A DNA stretch of 64,000 bases from Fratercula arctica (GCA_947846985.1 CANTUZ010000002.1:60716563-60780562), one strand, 5' to 3'; numbered from the stretch's first letter, positions 44,501 to 59,045 are shown. Notes: a model not told the origin generated them from the letters alone. Numbers and translations are program-made.

Positions 44501-47500
44501 CCATACACTGCTCAATTACTAACACTAACCTGTACTTTTCCTGATACCTTGGCTTGTTGTGTGGCTTAAATTCTGCATTTTAGGCCATGTGAATTTGGTA
44601 AGATTTTACAAAATGTTTATATACATGGAAATGTATTTACAACCTAAAACAGTAAATCTGTAATAGCATTAAACTATTACGCAGTGTAATGATTACGCAG
44701 AAGTCAGCATACACTCTTCTGAAGAGTTGGCCTCTTGTTACATTATTATTAAAAAATAGTTGTTTCGTGTTTATTTTTTTAAAACAATTAATGACCATGT
44801 TTTGTAACCAGCCATTTTGAGATCAACCACATTTTTAAATGTTTTCCCATTAATATCTCAATGGTACTTACAGGCCTATTTCCCTGAAAGAAATGCAACC
44901 TTGCGTCCTGTTTCGCAAACCCTTTCTGACCTCTTTTTTTTCCCATTTGCTATGTGCTTCTCTGTAGAGTTGAATTTAATAATCAGATAATCAGCCAACA
45001 TAATTTTGGATGCAGCGTCCAGTAGGCTAGATTAAGAGAACAAGGAGCCGAGCCACTGCAAGATGTAACAACTACACGTTGTTTTTCAGACCTGCCAGGT
45101 CTCAGAGGTTGTGCTGGAGACCCCTGCTCTGCCCTCCCCTGCTCTCCCCACCTCTGCAGGGCAGCGCCGTGGCCGTGGCTGCTCCAGCACCTCACCTGCA
45201 GAAGGGGTCGGGGCTGGGGGCTGTAAAGAAACAGCAGCACAGACTGGCCGCAGCTGAAGGCGTGCCTGCCCGCAACAGAAGCACCGTGCTCAAAGGGTCC
45301 CTGCCAGCAGAAGTTACTCGGTGCTGTAAACTCTTTTCCTGTCGTGCAACCAGACATGTGGCTGCTGTTTGACTTAATGCACTTGTTACAAAAATGGGTA
45401 CCCGGGAACTCGCATAGCCAAAAGAAGGCTGGGAGGTGTATGTAGTAGTGTACATGCAGTAGTGTACTGTACATGTGTACGGTAGCAAGTGTAAGTGTAC
45501 TTATTAGCTCAAAGTAATAATACCAGAGCACCATGAAAATTAAATAGGCTGCATGCACAAAAAATGGTATAGCAATAAGTATGTTGCTAAACATGACCAA
45601 GATTTCATGAAGTGCTGTTACAGGAAAATGCACGGATTTCTGTGCCGTTTAGGGGCTGTCTGCATCGTGATGCTGTGAATGGTAACACATGCAGCTGGTT
45701 CTTAGCTCTGCAAAAGCATTGGTCATTCCCCTCCCACCAAGTAACAGAAAACTACCTGACCTTTCACTGAATGTTTGCCTCGTGTATCATGATAAAAGTA
45801 TGTAATATATTTTATACTAAGTATAAGCCCTTTCAGTATGGTGGGCCACCTCAGCTCTAACCTATGGAGTTCAAGGAGATTTTTTTGGAGGGAAGTGGAT
45901 GCTAAACAAATAAAGGTAGAAGCAAAACCTAAAGAAGGAAACAATTAACTCACACTATGGCTCTGTAGCAAATACAGGACAGTATCTTTTTGGCTAAGGA
46001 GAAACGTTGCTGGAAGAAAAACTCTAGTGTTGCTTTTATACAACACTAGCACTGTAAGTGATTTTCTATTAACTTTTTTTAATATGCAGAGATAAAGCTT
46101 ATTGCATGTGGTCATCCATTTCAATTTGTGACAGGGATTAATTGACTTCCCCTGGCTACACTTAGAAATTAATTCAACTTTAAAAACTATCTGTAGGTAA
46201 TGGTTTCACTTTAAAGAATCTACTTTTTATTTTGTGGTCACAGAAGCTGCTTAAGTTGTATGAGAAAAATACTTTCCTGTCCTTGTCTGCTTGTTTTTCC
46301 CTTTTCTTTTTATTCTTTACCCGACCTACAGTTACTGTTATATTCAAACCACTTAAAGGTCTAAATAGTCTCATGTAACAAAACTGCCATGAAAGCATGT
46401 TCTTGAGAACTTAAATTCCAGAGCCCCATCCCCGTTTCCAGGTGTATTTTGCAGCGTAGCTGTATGGTACTGGTGGGTGTGCCACTCACAGGGGAGGATT
46501 TTCCTCAGACAGAAAAAGCTGCAAATTTAAAGGTTCAAGTGGGCATTCAATGCGTGTTGATGGATGGTCTTCCATCAGTCCAAATCCAAGATTAAAAGCC
46601 TGAACTCTGTTTGGATATTCTGTTTCTGAGGTGTCAAAATTCTTCAGTGGCAGTGGCTAAATTACCTTAGCAGATGGACAGAGTTCACTGAGTAGAATCA
46701 AATCTTCTTGTTTGGCTGCAGAAGATACTTCTTCAGACAGCGAAGCACAATATACATGTAATGGTAAATCAGACTGTTTGCAGAAGTGAATACAGTTGTG
46801 AAATCTCTTTCCTTCTGTTCATCATTTCACCTCACTGAAGTATTACCTCCAGATGTAGCCACCCTTCCATCTGTGTGTGAATTTGCCATGCATAGGCCTC
46901 CATTTTTAGCATCATTTGCCCTCCTAATTCTCTCTTTGATATTTATGGTATGCCTACTTTCAGCTCTTCCTTTGTAAAGGTGCAGTCCTGTCCTTTCCTA
47001 GAACTACCTAATCCTGACATCTAAAATAGTAGGAGGTACTTGCAGTTGCACTGACCCTGCTTATCTTTTTAAAAAGTTAATAATGTGTATTATTTATGTG
47101 TATGTACATGTGATCTGACATGCTCAAGGTTAGTAAATTCGTAAAGGTAAAAATGAAAATATTGTTTAGCAACATAAATTTGATTAAACTGAAAAAAAAA
47201 TCCTAGTCTGCTCACCTTTATGGGAGAAGGCTGGGAATACCTACACTTTGAAAGTGAATTTGATAATCTGTTAAATCTTGCCAGGACTAGCAAACTATAT
47301 AGTCAAAAAAGTCAGTTTAAGGATTTGTATGGTAAAGAAAGTAAAAAGATAATTATATTCATCCACACATTAAATAAACTCCATCTAATGCAAGTCATAA
47401 AAATAAGATGTTCTTCAAAAAGGTTTATGGAGATGTACAAAGTATGTATCCTATTTGAATACGCTTCTGGATTGTGTTAGTATTTCTCATGATTCAGGAG

Positions 47501-50420
47501 CCTTTTCACATGATGGTTTATTCCAAATTTCATCCCTTGGGCATGGGTTGCAGAAGGCTTCTGTCAAGTACAGGACCATATCAAGTTGCCGCCCGGTTCC
47601 TCTTCCTTATTTGCATATTTGTGAAGAACCTGTAGTGAGTTGAGATGCTGATCCCTTCCAACAGAAGCCAAAGGCTTCCGGCACCCCTGGCTTTTTGTTT
47701 TCTGGTCTTAGCCCTCAATGAAAACATAAACAAATAAATGCAAATTTAAAAAAAGGATTATGCACACCCATTCACTGCTGTGACATTGTTTCAATGAGTT
47801 TACTTCCTAGCTGTAAGGATTTCTAGTTATTTGGCATTTTGCCAAATATCTGTTTCTTTATCATATACATGTCTCTGACGATCAAAATGGTAAAACCAAA
47901 AATCACTCTACTGCTGGTAGAGAGAAAGCTATTACTGGGAAAATAATGTTCTACTTCTAAAATCAGAGGATAGTAAGTGTTTTTTGTGCTTTATGACAGA
48001 AAGGCTCATCATTGCAGTGATTTATGTGCATATACAAATACAGACTGACCTGTACATTAAAGTCTGTCACACAGTGATGCAGGACTTGGTCATGAGGTGG
48101 GCAGACAGCATTACATTTTAGGTGTCAGCTGAATATGCTGGTCAGATCCATAATGGAAAGAATCGCCGATGTAAATTTGTATCAAGCTCATATCATAGAA
48201 TAAAAGAGGTTGTCGATTTAACAGTTTTAAAATGTTAGGTATCACTTTCCCCTCTGAAGCCTTCATGCAGGTAAGAAACACAGAATTAAGAGAAATTAAG
48301 GGAACTGAGCTTTAGCCAAGAAAATTTTTAAATAAATAAGTGTCTGTACAGACTGATGCTGAGAAATGCTTTATGAAGGATAGATTACTGAGAACTACAT
48401 AAGTGTTAAAACCTTGTCTGTAATTTATGTGCAAAAGGCCACATTTTGCTCTCAATAATGCTCACTTAAATAAATAATATCAAGGTCAGAATCACATTTT
48501 TTGCTTTCGAAGCAAGCAAGGTAAAAAGGGGGGGAAAGAGAAGGCTAGGCAAAGCCCATGCAGCACTAAATTTCTACTTAAGACCTTAAAATACTTCCAA
48601 GTCACATTAAGAGATTGTTTCATGAAGTTTAGTGTCTGTCAGACTGAGGGTGTAATTCTGATTTTCTTAATCCATGTCAGTCCCAACTGAATTTTAATTG
48701 GCACTACTCACTGGGAAAGTGAGATGAGGTTCTAAGGCTGTAAGTACATAGGACTGAGTCAACCGAGTGAGTGAAACAGTGACTAACTAATTAAGTGAAT
48801 GAGTGAGCACAGCATTGTTTGCTTTTGTGATCATTTCTATGCATGAGTGAATGGCAGGGCTATTACATGTGTGTGAATGAGTGGGGTCAGGGTTGCTGAA
48901 CAGTCCATATATTTGTGTGGTCTTTCCGTTGTTTGATCAGACTAATGAACCAAGTGTTTGGAATATTAATACCTGTGGACTAGAGCTAAATTTGTTATGT
49001 AGTTTGGAGATGAATTAAAAATATGAATGATAACCTGCTGAAGTCAGTTTTCGGTTGCATACGTGCAACTCTGGATTGGGTAACCAGCTGTTCCACGGCA
49101 GGTTGCTTTCAGCCCATTGGTGTCAGGGAGCTGAAAGGTACACTAGTACTTCTTCCAGGTTTAGCGTCACAAGTGACATCATTACCAAATCTGTTTGTAG
49201 TTTATTGCAAATCTAATTGTGTAATATAAACTGAAGCATTACCTGACAATGAAATGATTTTCTGTCTTATTACACTTTCATAAAGGAACAGATTTGGCTA
49301 TCCTTATGTCAACTATTTTGCTTCCAAAGTAGTTAACAAGGCTAGCAATAATTTTGGCAACCTAAAAGCTTATTCCTTCAAATAGCATAAACAGAAGCAG
49401 AATAAAACCTTGTTCTATTATGTCATATGTTCTGTTGTCACATTTCATTTCATAGCTGCATGCAATTAAGAGAACAGGAGTCAACGCTATGCTGCTAAAA
49501 TCCAATCAAATCATAGGTGTGATGTGTGGATATAAAGAAATAATCTAGAATCTTGGAAAACTTTGTTTTTTCCTCCCTATAGATTTTTTTTTTTTTCTGA
49601 AGACTCACTGGCCTTCATTACCCTGCCCTTTTTCTCAAATAAATCACTAAAATATTTGTAACTTCCAGTAGTAGGAAAGGTCGAAGACAATATACCAAGC
49701 AGTGGTAGTTACCAGCATGTCAGCAACTCTGATATCTTGACCTGAGCTTAGGAAAGCTTTTAATTATTGTAAATTATTCTGAATATGAAAATTGAGGTTA
49801 TGGGAAATGTGTATATTACATAATTAATCCTACAGTTTTTCAGGCTTTTTCTTGCATGTCATCTGACTGTTCCAGTAGAAGATATTTCCTGATTCTAAGC
49901 CAAAATTTGCCCTCTCATCTGCACTGCACACTCTCAGAATATTTCCGTAAATTGAGCAGCTGGCAGTATTTTTTCATATATTTTATGATCTGACAACATT
50001 TTGCCATTCTTTGAAAAGCAGGAAGCCTTCACTTTTTACATCCTCCAGGTTTGGGATGGCAGTCCTCCAGAGAAGGACATGATTTGGCAAACAAACTGTG
50101 ATTTAGCAAAATGCTGATGTTACACATACGCAAGTATATTTGATCTTGATTTGGATGCCTTAAACTATGTGATTAACTTTAAAGAGGGTAACAATTTGGG
50201 GATTTTTGTGGGTTTACCTAGCCAAAAGAGCTATCTGACTTTATGAGCAAAATTAGTTAGTGATGTATGTGCAAACCTAACGCCAAAGGTAAAAAATTGT
50301 GACTTCTGCTCTGTTGTAAGTCACATAGGTAAGTTCTAGTTATCCATGCAGTGGTAAAACTAGGGTGGGATTCCATTCAGCTCTCATGACAAAAAATGAT
50401 CAAACCTGGAGATAAACAAA
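41594..50420. other. Intergenic DNA upstream of EZH2, proximal part
   Basis: No protein gene, tRNA, rRNA or Y RNA was recognised. It contains a GC-rich patch (45060-45345) overlapping a 216-codon minus-strand open frame with no recognisable domain, a TGTAC-rich stretch (45438-45500), an 11-bp inverted repeat (43758-43798) and a stretch rich in GAGTGA/GTGAATGA words (48765-48885). Confidence 0.75.
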
Positions 50421-50493
50421 GGCAGGAGGGCTTGGAACAAGATGATCTTTAAGGTCCCTTCCAACCCAAACCATTCTATGATTCTATGATTCT
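50421..50493 (+). mobile_element. CR1 LINE 3' end (truncated)
   Basis: Reads GGAACAAGATGATCTTTAAG, then GGTCCCTTCCAACCCAAACC, then ATTCTATGATTCTATGATTCT. This is the diagnostic CR1 3' terminus with its 8-bp tandem tail. Only about 70 bp is recognisable, consistent with the severe 5' truncation usual for CR1. The near-consensus tail suggests a moderately young copy, and it supports an avian (or other sauropsid) source. Confidence 0.88.
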
Positions 50494-53092
50494 AAAAATT
50501 ATTGAAAAAGTTTTAAATGGCAAAATTGTTTTATCGAAAACTGAGAATTATCAGCCTATGTTTTAAACTGGTAAACAGCAGAAATCTTCTAGTTCGTCTC
50601 TTCAATCAAGACACATGTTCCTATATAAGGCTACCCTTAGCAGACATTTTATAAAGAGATGAAAATTGGCCAATGTTCTTCTGACACACTGAGTCTCCAG
50701 CTGCCAATTCCAAACAGTTCTACTGAATCAAGAAGGCTAAAAAACATTTCTATGAGATGGACTGTGTTTCAAGGAAGAGGGTTTGGGGATTATTTCAGTC
50801 TAGTTCTTGAGTTTAGGATTTATTGCTGGGAACTTGAGGTGTGAGGAGTAGATGGTACAGGATAAGGGAACAGATGTGATTTAGTCTTCCTTTGACTTGC
50901 TTTGTGATTTTTGGCAACTGCACTTCCATGTGCCTAATTCTTACCCATTTTCAAAATGAGGATAGGATTAATGAACGTTTATAAAGTGCTTTTGATGCCT
51001 AGAGAAAAGGAGGCTTTAGCATCTCAGGATGTCATTAATAGAGTGGAAACTTACCATAGTAAGTTGTCACTGATACTCGTATTTGTGTAATTTTAAAATT
51101 ATTTTCAAAGTACATCCTGTATTGGAAGATGTGAATGCAATATTGAAATACAGTAACAGAAGATAAGTAGGAGTTAAATCATGTCATATTTGTTTTGGAT
51201 GGCCAAATATGCCGAGAGAGAAACCTTGCCCACAGCTGGATCAGCTTTTCAGATAAGAAAGGGCAACGTGCCATGTTAGTTACACCATACAGCAAGCAAA
51301 TCCTTGTCTGTGTGTAGTTCTTGCAGATCTTCAAAGGTCACAGTCTGGCTGTGGCTCGACGTTTACCATGGATCATGGAGCTTAGCTGAAGAGCATCCAC
51401 TGCATGCAGCTATCAGATTGCACTCTGTTTCTTAAACTAGACTAATAAACAAAACTAAATAAAAATCTGAAGGATTCATTTTGTATTTGATCTTCAGCCT
51501 TACAGCGATGCCTGCATAAAAGCAGAACCTTGTGAATACTTTGTGCACAGGGATCATTAAGGATAATGGACTAGTCTCTGGAAGTGCTGCACTTTTCCAC
51601 CTTCTTAGTCCACACTTGCACGTAACCGATTCAGAATTCTCCTCGTGCTTCCTCAGAGCGTGGAAGTCAAATGTGTATGCTTTGCACATCACGTGCTCTT
51701 TTGTAGTGCCTCTTTCGCAAAGTGTCTCTTGCAGGTTGAGAAGTTCACATTAGTGTGAAGAGAGAGAGGATCAATAATAAAGAACTGCTGCCATTTGACA
51801 GCTGCTCATTGACACATTATAAATATCCAAATTTATTTTGCCAACTTTTGCTGCCATCCTCTGTGTATAGACTCAAGGGACCATAAAACTGCTACAAAAG
51901 CTGCATCTTTAAGAGCAGTTTGTATGTCCAGCATGAACAGCTTCAGATTCATGCTTTGAGCAAATTTTACACATTCTCAAAGCTGTAGCTCAATTATTTA
52001 CAGTATGTATAGTGTTTTCCTCAGAAATTTTCTGAAGGCAGGTAAAAAGAAACTTTATTAATCCTGAGATTGAAGCTGTATCTGAAGGACAGTGGCAGCT
52101 CAGAGGGCTCTTCTAAACTGCACAGTTGAGAAACATTTATCCCTGTGTGCCTTAACCAGCATACAGAGAATACCACGTCAAAAGCACCGAATCAGCCTCA
52201 TTAGACTGCATAAAGAGAAGACTTTGTGTTTTTATTTGCTCTCCCTGTTTTTATAAAAACCCACCAAGCTTAGGAAACGAAATGGAAAAATAAATAAATG
52301 AAACCCTACATTCATGCACACATATGGTTACCCTGTTAAAATGTAAGCCAGGAAATGCAGATGTTCTTATGTCAGCTCTGCCACACTGAATGGAGACAGT
52401 CTTTCTTGTCCTGTTTTCCTTGTTGCATTTATTCAGGTTTATGGCCCCTCTCTCAAACTGCAGAAGCTTCACAATTTTTTGAGAATAAGATATTAACATC
52501 TGGAACAAACCAACTAAACTGCCCACACTTGTTTGGAAAAATATAATTAGACCCTTGCCAAATAATAAAATACAACTCAGTAATAAAATTAACTGAATAC
52601 ATTGATTGCTATACTTTTGCTGTTTAGTGTGTACTGTAAAATAAACCAGATGTACATTGTGACCAAATGAATATTGCTGTAGAAGCTTAATATTTGCATT
52701 TTGTTGTTGCTAACATCCTGCATTAGTGAATTAAAGAACAATTCTATGCTGTGGGATTATTTTTTTTTTAAATTATCTTCTATGTATAGCCCAAAGTGAA
52801 CAACACCCAAAAAGTTACTAACCAAGAGAGGTTTCCCAGCTCCTCTCTGCTGAAAGAGCTTTGAAATTTATACTATTAGCATGTTCTTCATTAAATAATG
52901 TGTGATATTTGGCAATTTATTATCTGTATAAGTTTCACACACAATAATGCATAAGTAAAAGTTTGGGACCCAAGTTAAGTGGTTAGAAATCTTTCTAAAG
53001 TGTTTTTATGATGTCATTGATCATAATATTTTATACTCTGTTGAATATATGAAGAATTTGACTTGAACTGTTTTTGTCCATTGTATATTCAT

Positions 53093-53110
53093 AAAAAAAA
53101 AAAAAAAAAA
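53093..53110. repeat. A homopolymer, 18 nt
   Basis: Uninterrupted A run in the intergenic region, followed within 60 bp by a T run near 53152-53162. Confidence 0.85.
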
Positions 53111-54411
53111 GATCTTTTATTGGGTTTCCCTTGTTTTATTAATTAATTTTCTTTTTTTTTTTAAGGAAGGAAACATCTGAACCTTTGCTATTTTCTATTA
53201 TTCTGAATTTAATACTGGGTATTAAATTTGACTGAAAGGACCAACACAAAATCTTCAGTTATGTTAGAAGGATAAACACTGTGCTGCTGCCCCCAAAGCC
53301 TACTTACAGTCATGTCTTCTAGTTGAAGTCAAGTGTGCCAAGAAACACATAATTTGTATCTGTTTAGTAGAAACAGTCTTATATGTTAGAGCTGGATTTG
53401 CAACCTAACTTGCAAATATGCGTGCCTTGAAAATGGGAATGTTTCAAATTAACAGCTAGTCCCAAACTTCTTATGTTATTCTGCAGTGGGTGCCTAGTAA
53501 ACAAAAATGCAGCTTGCAGAAGCAAGTGGAGACCTTGAGTAGCTGTTATTTGGCCATTCAGTATTTGTGTTCCATAACAAATGGCAGTAAAAACATTTAT
53601 GAACCCTGGCCATTTCCCATGGGATTAGCAAGGTAAGAAGAGGTACAACAGCACTTTATTTTCTGTTTATGCAACATACTATGGTTTCCAAAGGTGTAAT
53701 CATCTACATGTTTCAAAACATGATGTGTGTGTAACGGAGTTAATTATTTTTTATAATGCGTGTCGACTATGGAATATACTGATTTATCAATTACCATAAA
53801 ATCTGTTCTGTTTCATTTCCTAAATTGGACCCTTTTTAAATCTAGTCTTCCCTGAGGAAAAACATCTAGAACTTACAACAACATTTACTTAAAGATAAGA
53901 AAAACAAAGCCTATGCACTTTCCATGCATAGAATAGGAGAAGAGGGAATCAGAGGAGGATTTAGTCCCATTTGCTGAATAGCCAAAATTTTGACACTGAT
54001 CTTGTCATCAGTAGAGGCTGCTTTGGCACTAGGTTTGAAAAATGCTCAGACTTAGTCCCAGGACCATACAGATTGAATTATATACAATACTAAATATTAA
54101 TGCAAAAGTGGACAGTTATGTATAATTGAAAATTTATGGAGGGCCCTGTTGTGGCTTCTTTATGAATATCTGTATTGCCACATTAGATGTGCAATATAAA
54201 GATACTGTAGGCCTGGAGAAAGAAGTTTGCAGTTTTACAGATGTTTTTTCCCATTTTTCTGTTACATTAAAATTATGTTTGTCATAACGAGTGAAAGCTG
54301 GGGAGAACAGATAAACATCTGTTCTGTAAAGTTTCTCTCAAGACAAATTGTGTTTGGTTGGCCTTACTTTTTTACCCTCTACATGTAAAATAAGTATATA
54401 CATATATATTT

Positions 54412-54426
54412 CACACACACACACAC
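54412..54426. repeat. Short (CA)n
   Basis: About seven CA units following a TATA/CATA-rich stretch. Confidence 0.8.
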
Positions 54427-57400
54427 AGAGTGCTGCAATCTTTCAACAGGGGCTGCACAAAGACTTGCAAATGCTTAAGATGACAATCTTATCTTCAGAA
54501 ATGCAACTGTGGAGCTGACTATTTTTTGTGAAGCAGTGGTTGCTCAGCCATCACTGTTGCATCAGGGCATGGCGAGGTCCCCACCAGTGCATGTTTGATC
54601 CAGATGAATGCGCCCATGATCACATTGCTGTTGATTTACTTAAAGTATGCGCATATTTGGATGGAGTTTTTTCTGTGCAGGCTTTGCATCAGCCATGGTA
54701 AAACGGAGAGTCTGTAAGGCATCTCAAGGTCAGAGTAGCTCAGAGAGAGAGGACCTGCTCTGGCACTAAAGCCTGCCACTGCAAAGTTCTTCATCCAAGG
54801 CCGTAAACGCATTTGAACCAGCTGGGAGAGTTTATATTGGGTCAATGCTTCAAATTACGTGTCCACTGTGGTTTTTATCCAGTGCTGCTGCAAGTGTTAA
54901 ATTCAAGTTTATGGTATCATGCAATCACAGTCTGACTTTAAACTCATTTAGCATTGCATGCGGCAGTGAGATGTGATCATAAGCCGCCAGTGTCCTAATT
55001 TAGGAAATAATGTCTGCCAGAGATCTAAAATGGATTAGACCAAAATGTTAACACTGCAAAGAACCAAAAATAATGCATGTTTTCTTTCCTTAGTGTCAAT
55101 AACATTTTCTGTAAGCATGCGTATCTTGTATTTTACTGTTAATGGAAATAATTTTGAGCAATAAATGAAAGCAGCTTACTTCTAATTAGAGGACTTTTTT
55201 TAAAAAAAAGAGAAAGCAGTATATTTGTAAGTCAAAGATGCCAAGACAAACTCTGGAAAGGACTGTGCACCTGCCTTATTACTGGAAAGCAATAATAGAT
55301 GCAGCAATTTGGTTCAGTACCTTTCAAAATTTAACATACTATTGGTATCTGCCTTGCTTCAATAAAACTTTAGTGTTGTGTAAATAGAACGATCCTAATA
55401 ATTTTATGGATTTTTTCTAAGTGCCTCCTCTTTTGAAGGAGATCAGGCAGCTGAAATGTCAAAATTCAGAAACAAACATACTATATCCATTGTAAAACAT
55501 TTGTTGTCTTCGATACTTCATAGGAATTTTTATATCGTAAGAATATGACACTTCATTTCATCCAAATGCTTCAGGCGTAAATTAGCTAAGTGATTTGTAC
55601 TCATACTTACACCTCTTTTGTAAGTATAAACTCATTTAAGATTTTTGGATGGCACACAATAACGTCTTCAAAGTTATGAAGAAAAGTATTTTTAGTAACA
55701 TTTACTGTTTGACAATTTCGCTTTGTATACTAATAATTTCAAGTGCTTTTGGAGTCTTAGACGCATTTCCTGACAGGCTTATCATACCTGTGCAAATCCC
55801 ACATACACTGCTTTGTACCAGGGGAAAGGCAGAGAGGAACAGCATCTGTCATTAAAAAGAAGTAAAAATTAGAATTACCAGTCTGGTCTGAAACTTTGAA
55901 AGATATGATTTTGTCAGATTACAAGACGCTCTCACGGAGTACTTCATTCTACAATTTAATAAGGATGATAGATACAGTTTTAGAATTACTGACACTTCAC
56001 TAAGTTCTTATTTTATTGTATTATTATCCTTCCTAATCATTGGTTTTCAGCTACTTCTCCCTGATTTTGTTTTCTGTTTTGCTTTACTTAAGATTTTTAC
56101 CCATGCATAGATGAATCCACACATTATCCTTTCTGTCTTGCCTGAGTATTCTTGCAATCGGCTCTTGAGAGCTGCAGTTCAGGCCTAACAAGTAAATGAG
56201 ATGCTTCAAGGCTACAATTATGTGATTACATTATGGTCTGAAACAGCCAACAAGGAACCAACACCTATTATCTTATTACCACATATTGTATACACATTCA
56301 TAATACATGATTGAAGACGTTTGGAGTACAGCTGGTCAACCTTTCTGATATTTTACAAAGTGTATATACTGTAAAGAAAAATTACAGCAACATTTGCTGT
56401 GCAGCTGCTTAAAAACAATTAGAGATTGTCAGATTTTGTTGAAAGATGAAAGAGCTATTTACAATTTTGATTTGCTTTTGAAGTTACGGTATCAAGTTTG
56501 TTTGCCTTCACCCCTTTTATTGAAAGAGCCAGCCGGTAGCTTACTCACATGCCTAGACTTTGGGCTCCAGATACTGAGACCCTCTGTAAATCTCTGCTAG
56601 TTCCAAACTGATTAGGAGAGGAGTGGAAAGATGCATATTTGTAGGGGATCAGGGAACAATATCAAAACTTTGCTCTTAATGTTAAAGAGAGGTTGTTTTT
56701 AGCAGAAGTTGTGATCTTGTATACCTGTATATATCAATGAAAGTATATACAAAGCACAAATTACAATGTCTTAAAGTTATAGGTCCTTACTCAGCAAAGT
56801 CTGTTAAGTGTAGGCGTAAGGGCTTTGCTGAATGGGTGTCACGTTTGCTCCAACGTTCCAAGTTTCCTATGGATTGCAGCTGTCTGAAACAGCTCAATTG
56901 CTGAAGTGACACCCTTAAAAGGAATGTGCAGCATATATGCCTTAACCCACAGGTAGGATTGTTCTACCAAAAGGTAATTTTAAACCTTTTCAGGTATTTC
57001 AGTTGGAAGTACCAAGATTTTTCAATACAATATGGAAAATTATAAGGCAAAGGCTATTTCTAGTGTTCTTTTCCTTCACAGTTATGTAAATAGAAAAGGA
57101 CATTGATAGTAAGCCCTTATGTGTGTGTTGTCAACCTCAGCCTACTGAGTGGCCCCAAACTTTGGCAAATTCAGTGTCACTTAACTAGACCTCAAGCAAG
57201 AATTTTATGGAAAGGGAAATGTATAGGGGAAAGTTTGTTGCTGGGAAATGTATTATCATAGGTGAAGACCAGAAGAAGGCATGTTCATATGTGTCCATGG
57301 CTTCTGGAGTTTTGCCACTCATATCAGGATGTACAGCCTGGCATGGCTGAATTATCTGATCAAGAGTCGATCTGCTATGGACATCCCTGCTAGAGAAGCC

Positions 57401-58390
57401 TGTGTCTCCAAGTAAATTATTGAAAATCTTCTTTACCCACAGACATCTACTAAGATGTAAAATCATCTACAACATGTTATGAAAATGGCTAGAAACAGAC
57501 AAAGCGTAAGTGGAATCCAAGATACTGTAGGCACAGCTAAGTATTAATACTTCTCTAGACTAAAAGATGTACTTGTGCTTATGTACATATGCAAGACTTG
57601 TGATAATGTATTGTTTAACTGATGATTGAAACAGGTCAATTATATGTAAAATTATTCAAATAGTGGCACAAATACACATATATGTTTTATTTTTATAGTT
57701 AATAAATTGCAGTCCAGTTTCTAATTTAGTATGAATGCAAATAAATTTTAAATAAAGTCTTTTATTCCATCTTTAACTGATGGAATAAAATTCTACTTAC
57801 TTATATTAGCAGCAAATTCATTCATTTAATAAATCAGAAGACTCTTTTTTGAGGTAAATGTGAAATTACCCCTAGTCTAGAGAGCCCAGAGATAGCCAAG
57901 ACGTCAGTTCAGCTATGAGGTGCAAAAGGAGGGCCACCTGAGGTAAATTTTGACTAGTATAAATAGACATTTAAGAATTAATTAGGTAGCTGGGGTTTTA
58001 CAGGGTTTCATTTTGTTGGAGCATTTGTAAGTGACTCTGGTGCTCCTCAAATACATTGAAGGGTGTAATGGTCTGCCTACAGCAGGGCTTTCCCTGAAAT
58101 GGAGATGCCCTGATGCAACCGATAAGGCCTGAGAGGAAAGCAGCAAAAGGGGGGAATTTCTCTGCATCCCTGTTCCCTAGATGGAAAGTTGGTGTGAAAA
58201 AGAAGGAAATACAAACAAGTGTAAATGAGTGAAAACCAGAGAAAAGGGGGGGATGCGCAGAACGGGGAGGGGAAGACATTGAGATATTGAGTAGGTTGTA
58301 AATAGGTGAAAGGACAAAGAATTATGGACCCAGCCAGGGTTGTAACATAAATTGAGGAACTATTGCTTGTGATAACCCAAGTGTTAGACC

Positions 58391-58432
58391 TGATGAGCTA
58401 GAAGATAACCTTTAAGACTTCTGCCCTAGATA
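58391..58432 (+). mobile_element. Possible very old CR1 tail fragment
   Basis: GAGCTAGAAGATAACCTTTA followed by AGACTTCTGCC resembles the CR1 segment that ends in GATCTTTAAGGTCCCTTCC with several mismatches. Short and uncertain. Confidence 0.3.
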
Positions 58433-59008
58433 GAACATCTTAGTGGCACTTCAGTCTTTTGGGGATTACTTTGTGGGATATAACACAGATTTCTTTTTCT
58501 CTCTTTGCTTTTGGTCTCATTTTCTTTAGTTGTTAATATGTCTGTGTATACCAAACATTTCCTGCAAGGTGCTGGTGGATTTTATGAAGACTACCAGCTC
58601 ATCTACCAACCATGAAGAAAATAAGTAGCAGCAAGCTTTCACTACTACCTCCTATTCAAATCCACTCATGGAAATGTAAAGCCTACGTACATATCCTTTG
58701 CATGTCTCACTGGTGCTGTGATTCATTGGTGACACAACAGAGGGGATGGATATGAGTCAGGAGGCTTTGTGTTGGCTCTCCGCTCTCCCATCTGTATTCT
58801 GGTGTTTGGAGCAATTCACGCTTTTACGCCTCTGTTTCTTTATTTGTTATCAGAGAACACTAATGATGCAGGCATTTGTAAAACACTTCATAAACCTTGG
58901 ATGGCAGAATATCAGAGACCTAATCATTATTAGCTAAAAATAATTTTAATTTTCCAATGTGATTTTTTAATACCAAATATTCCCTACAAACCTGAAGGAA
59001 ATAGAACA

Positions 59009-59045
59009 TAATAATAATAATAATAATAATATAATGATGATGATG
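59009..59045. repeat. (AAT)n / (GAT)n microsatellite
   Basis: About eight AAT units run into ATGATGATGATGA; a compound trinucleotide repeat. Confidence 0.85.

Noticed and set aside
45438..45500. TGTAC/GTAG-rich stretch as a structured RNA or satellite
   Set aside because: The words are irregular with no stable period or clear stem.
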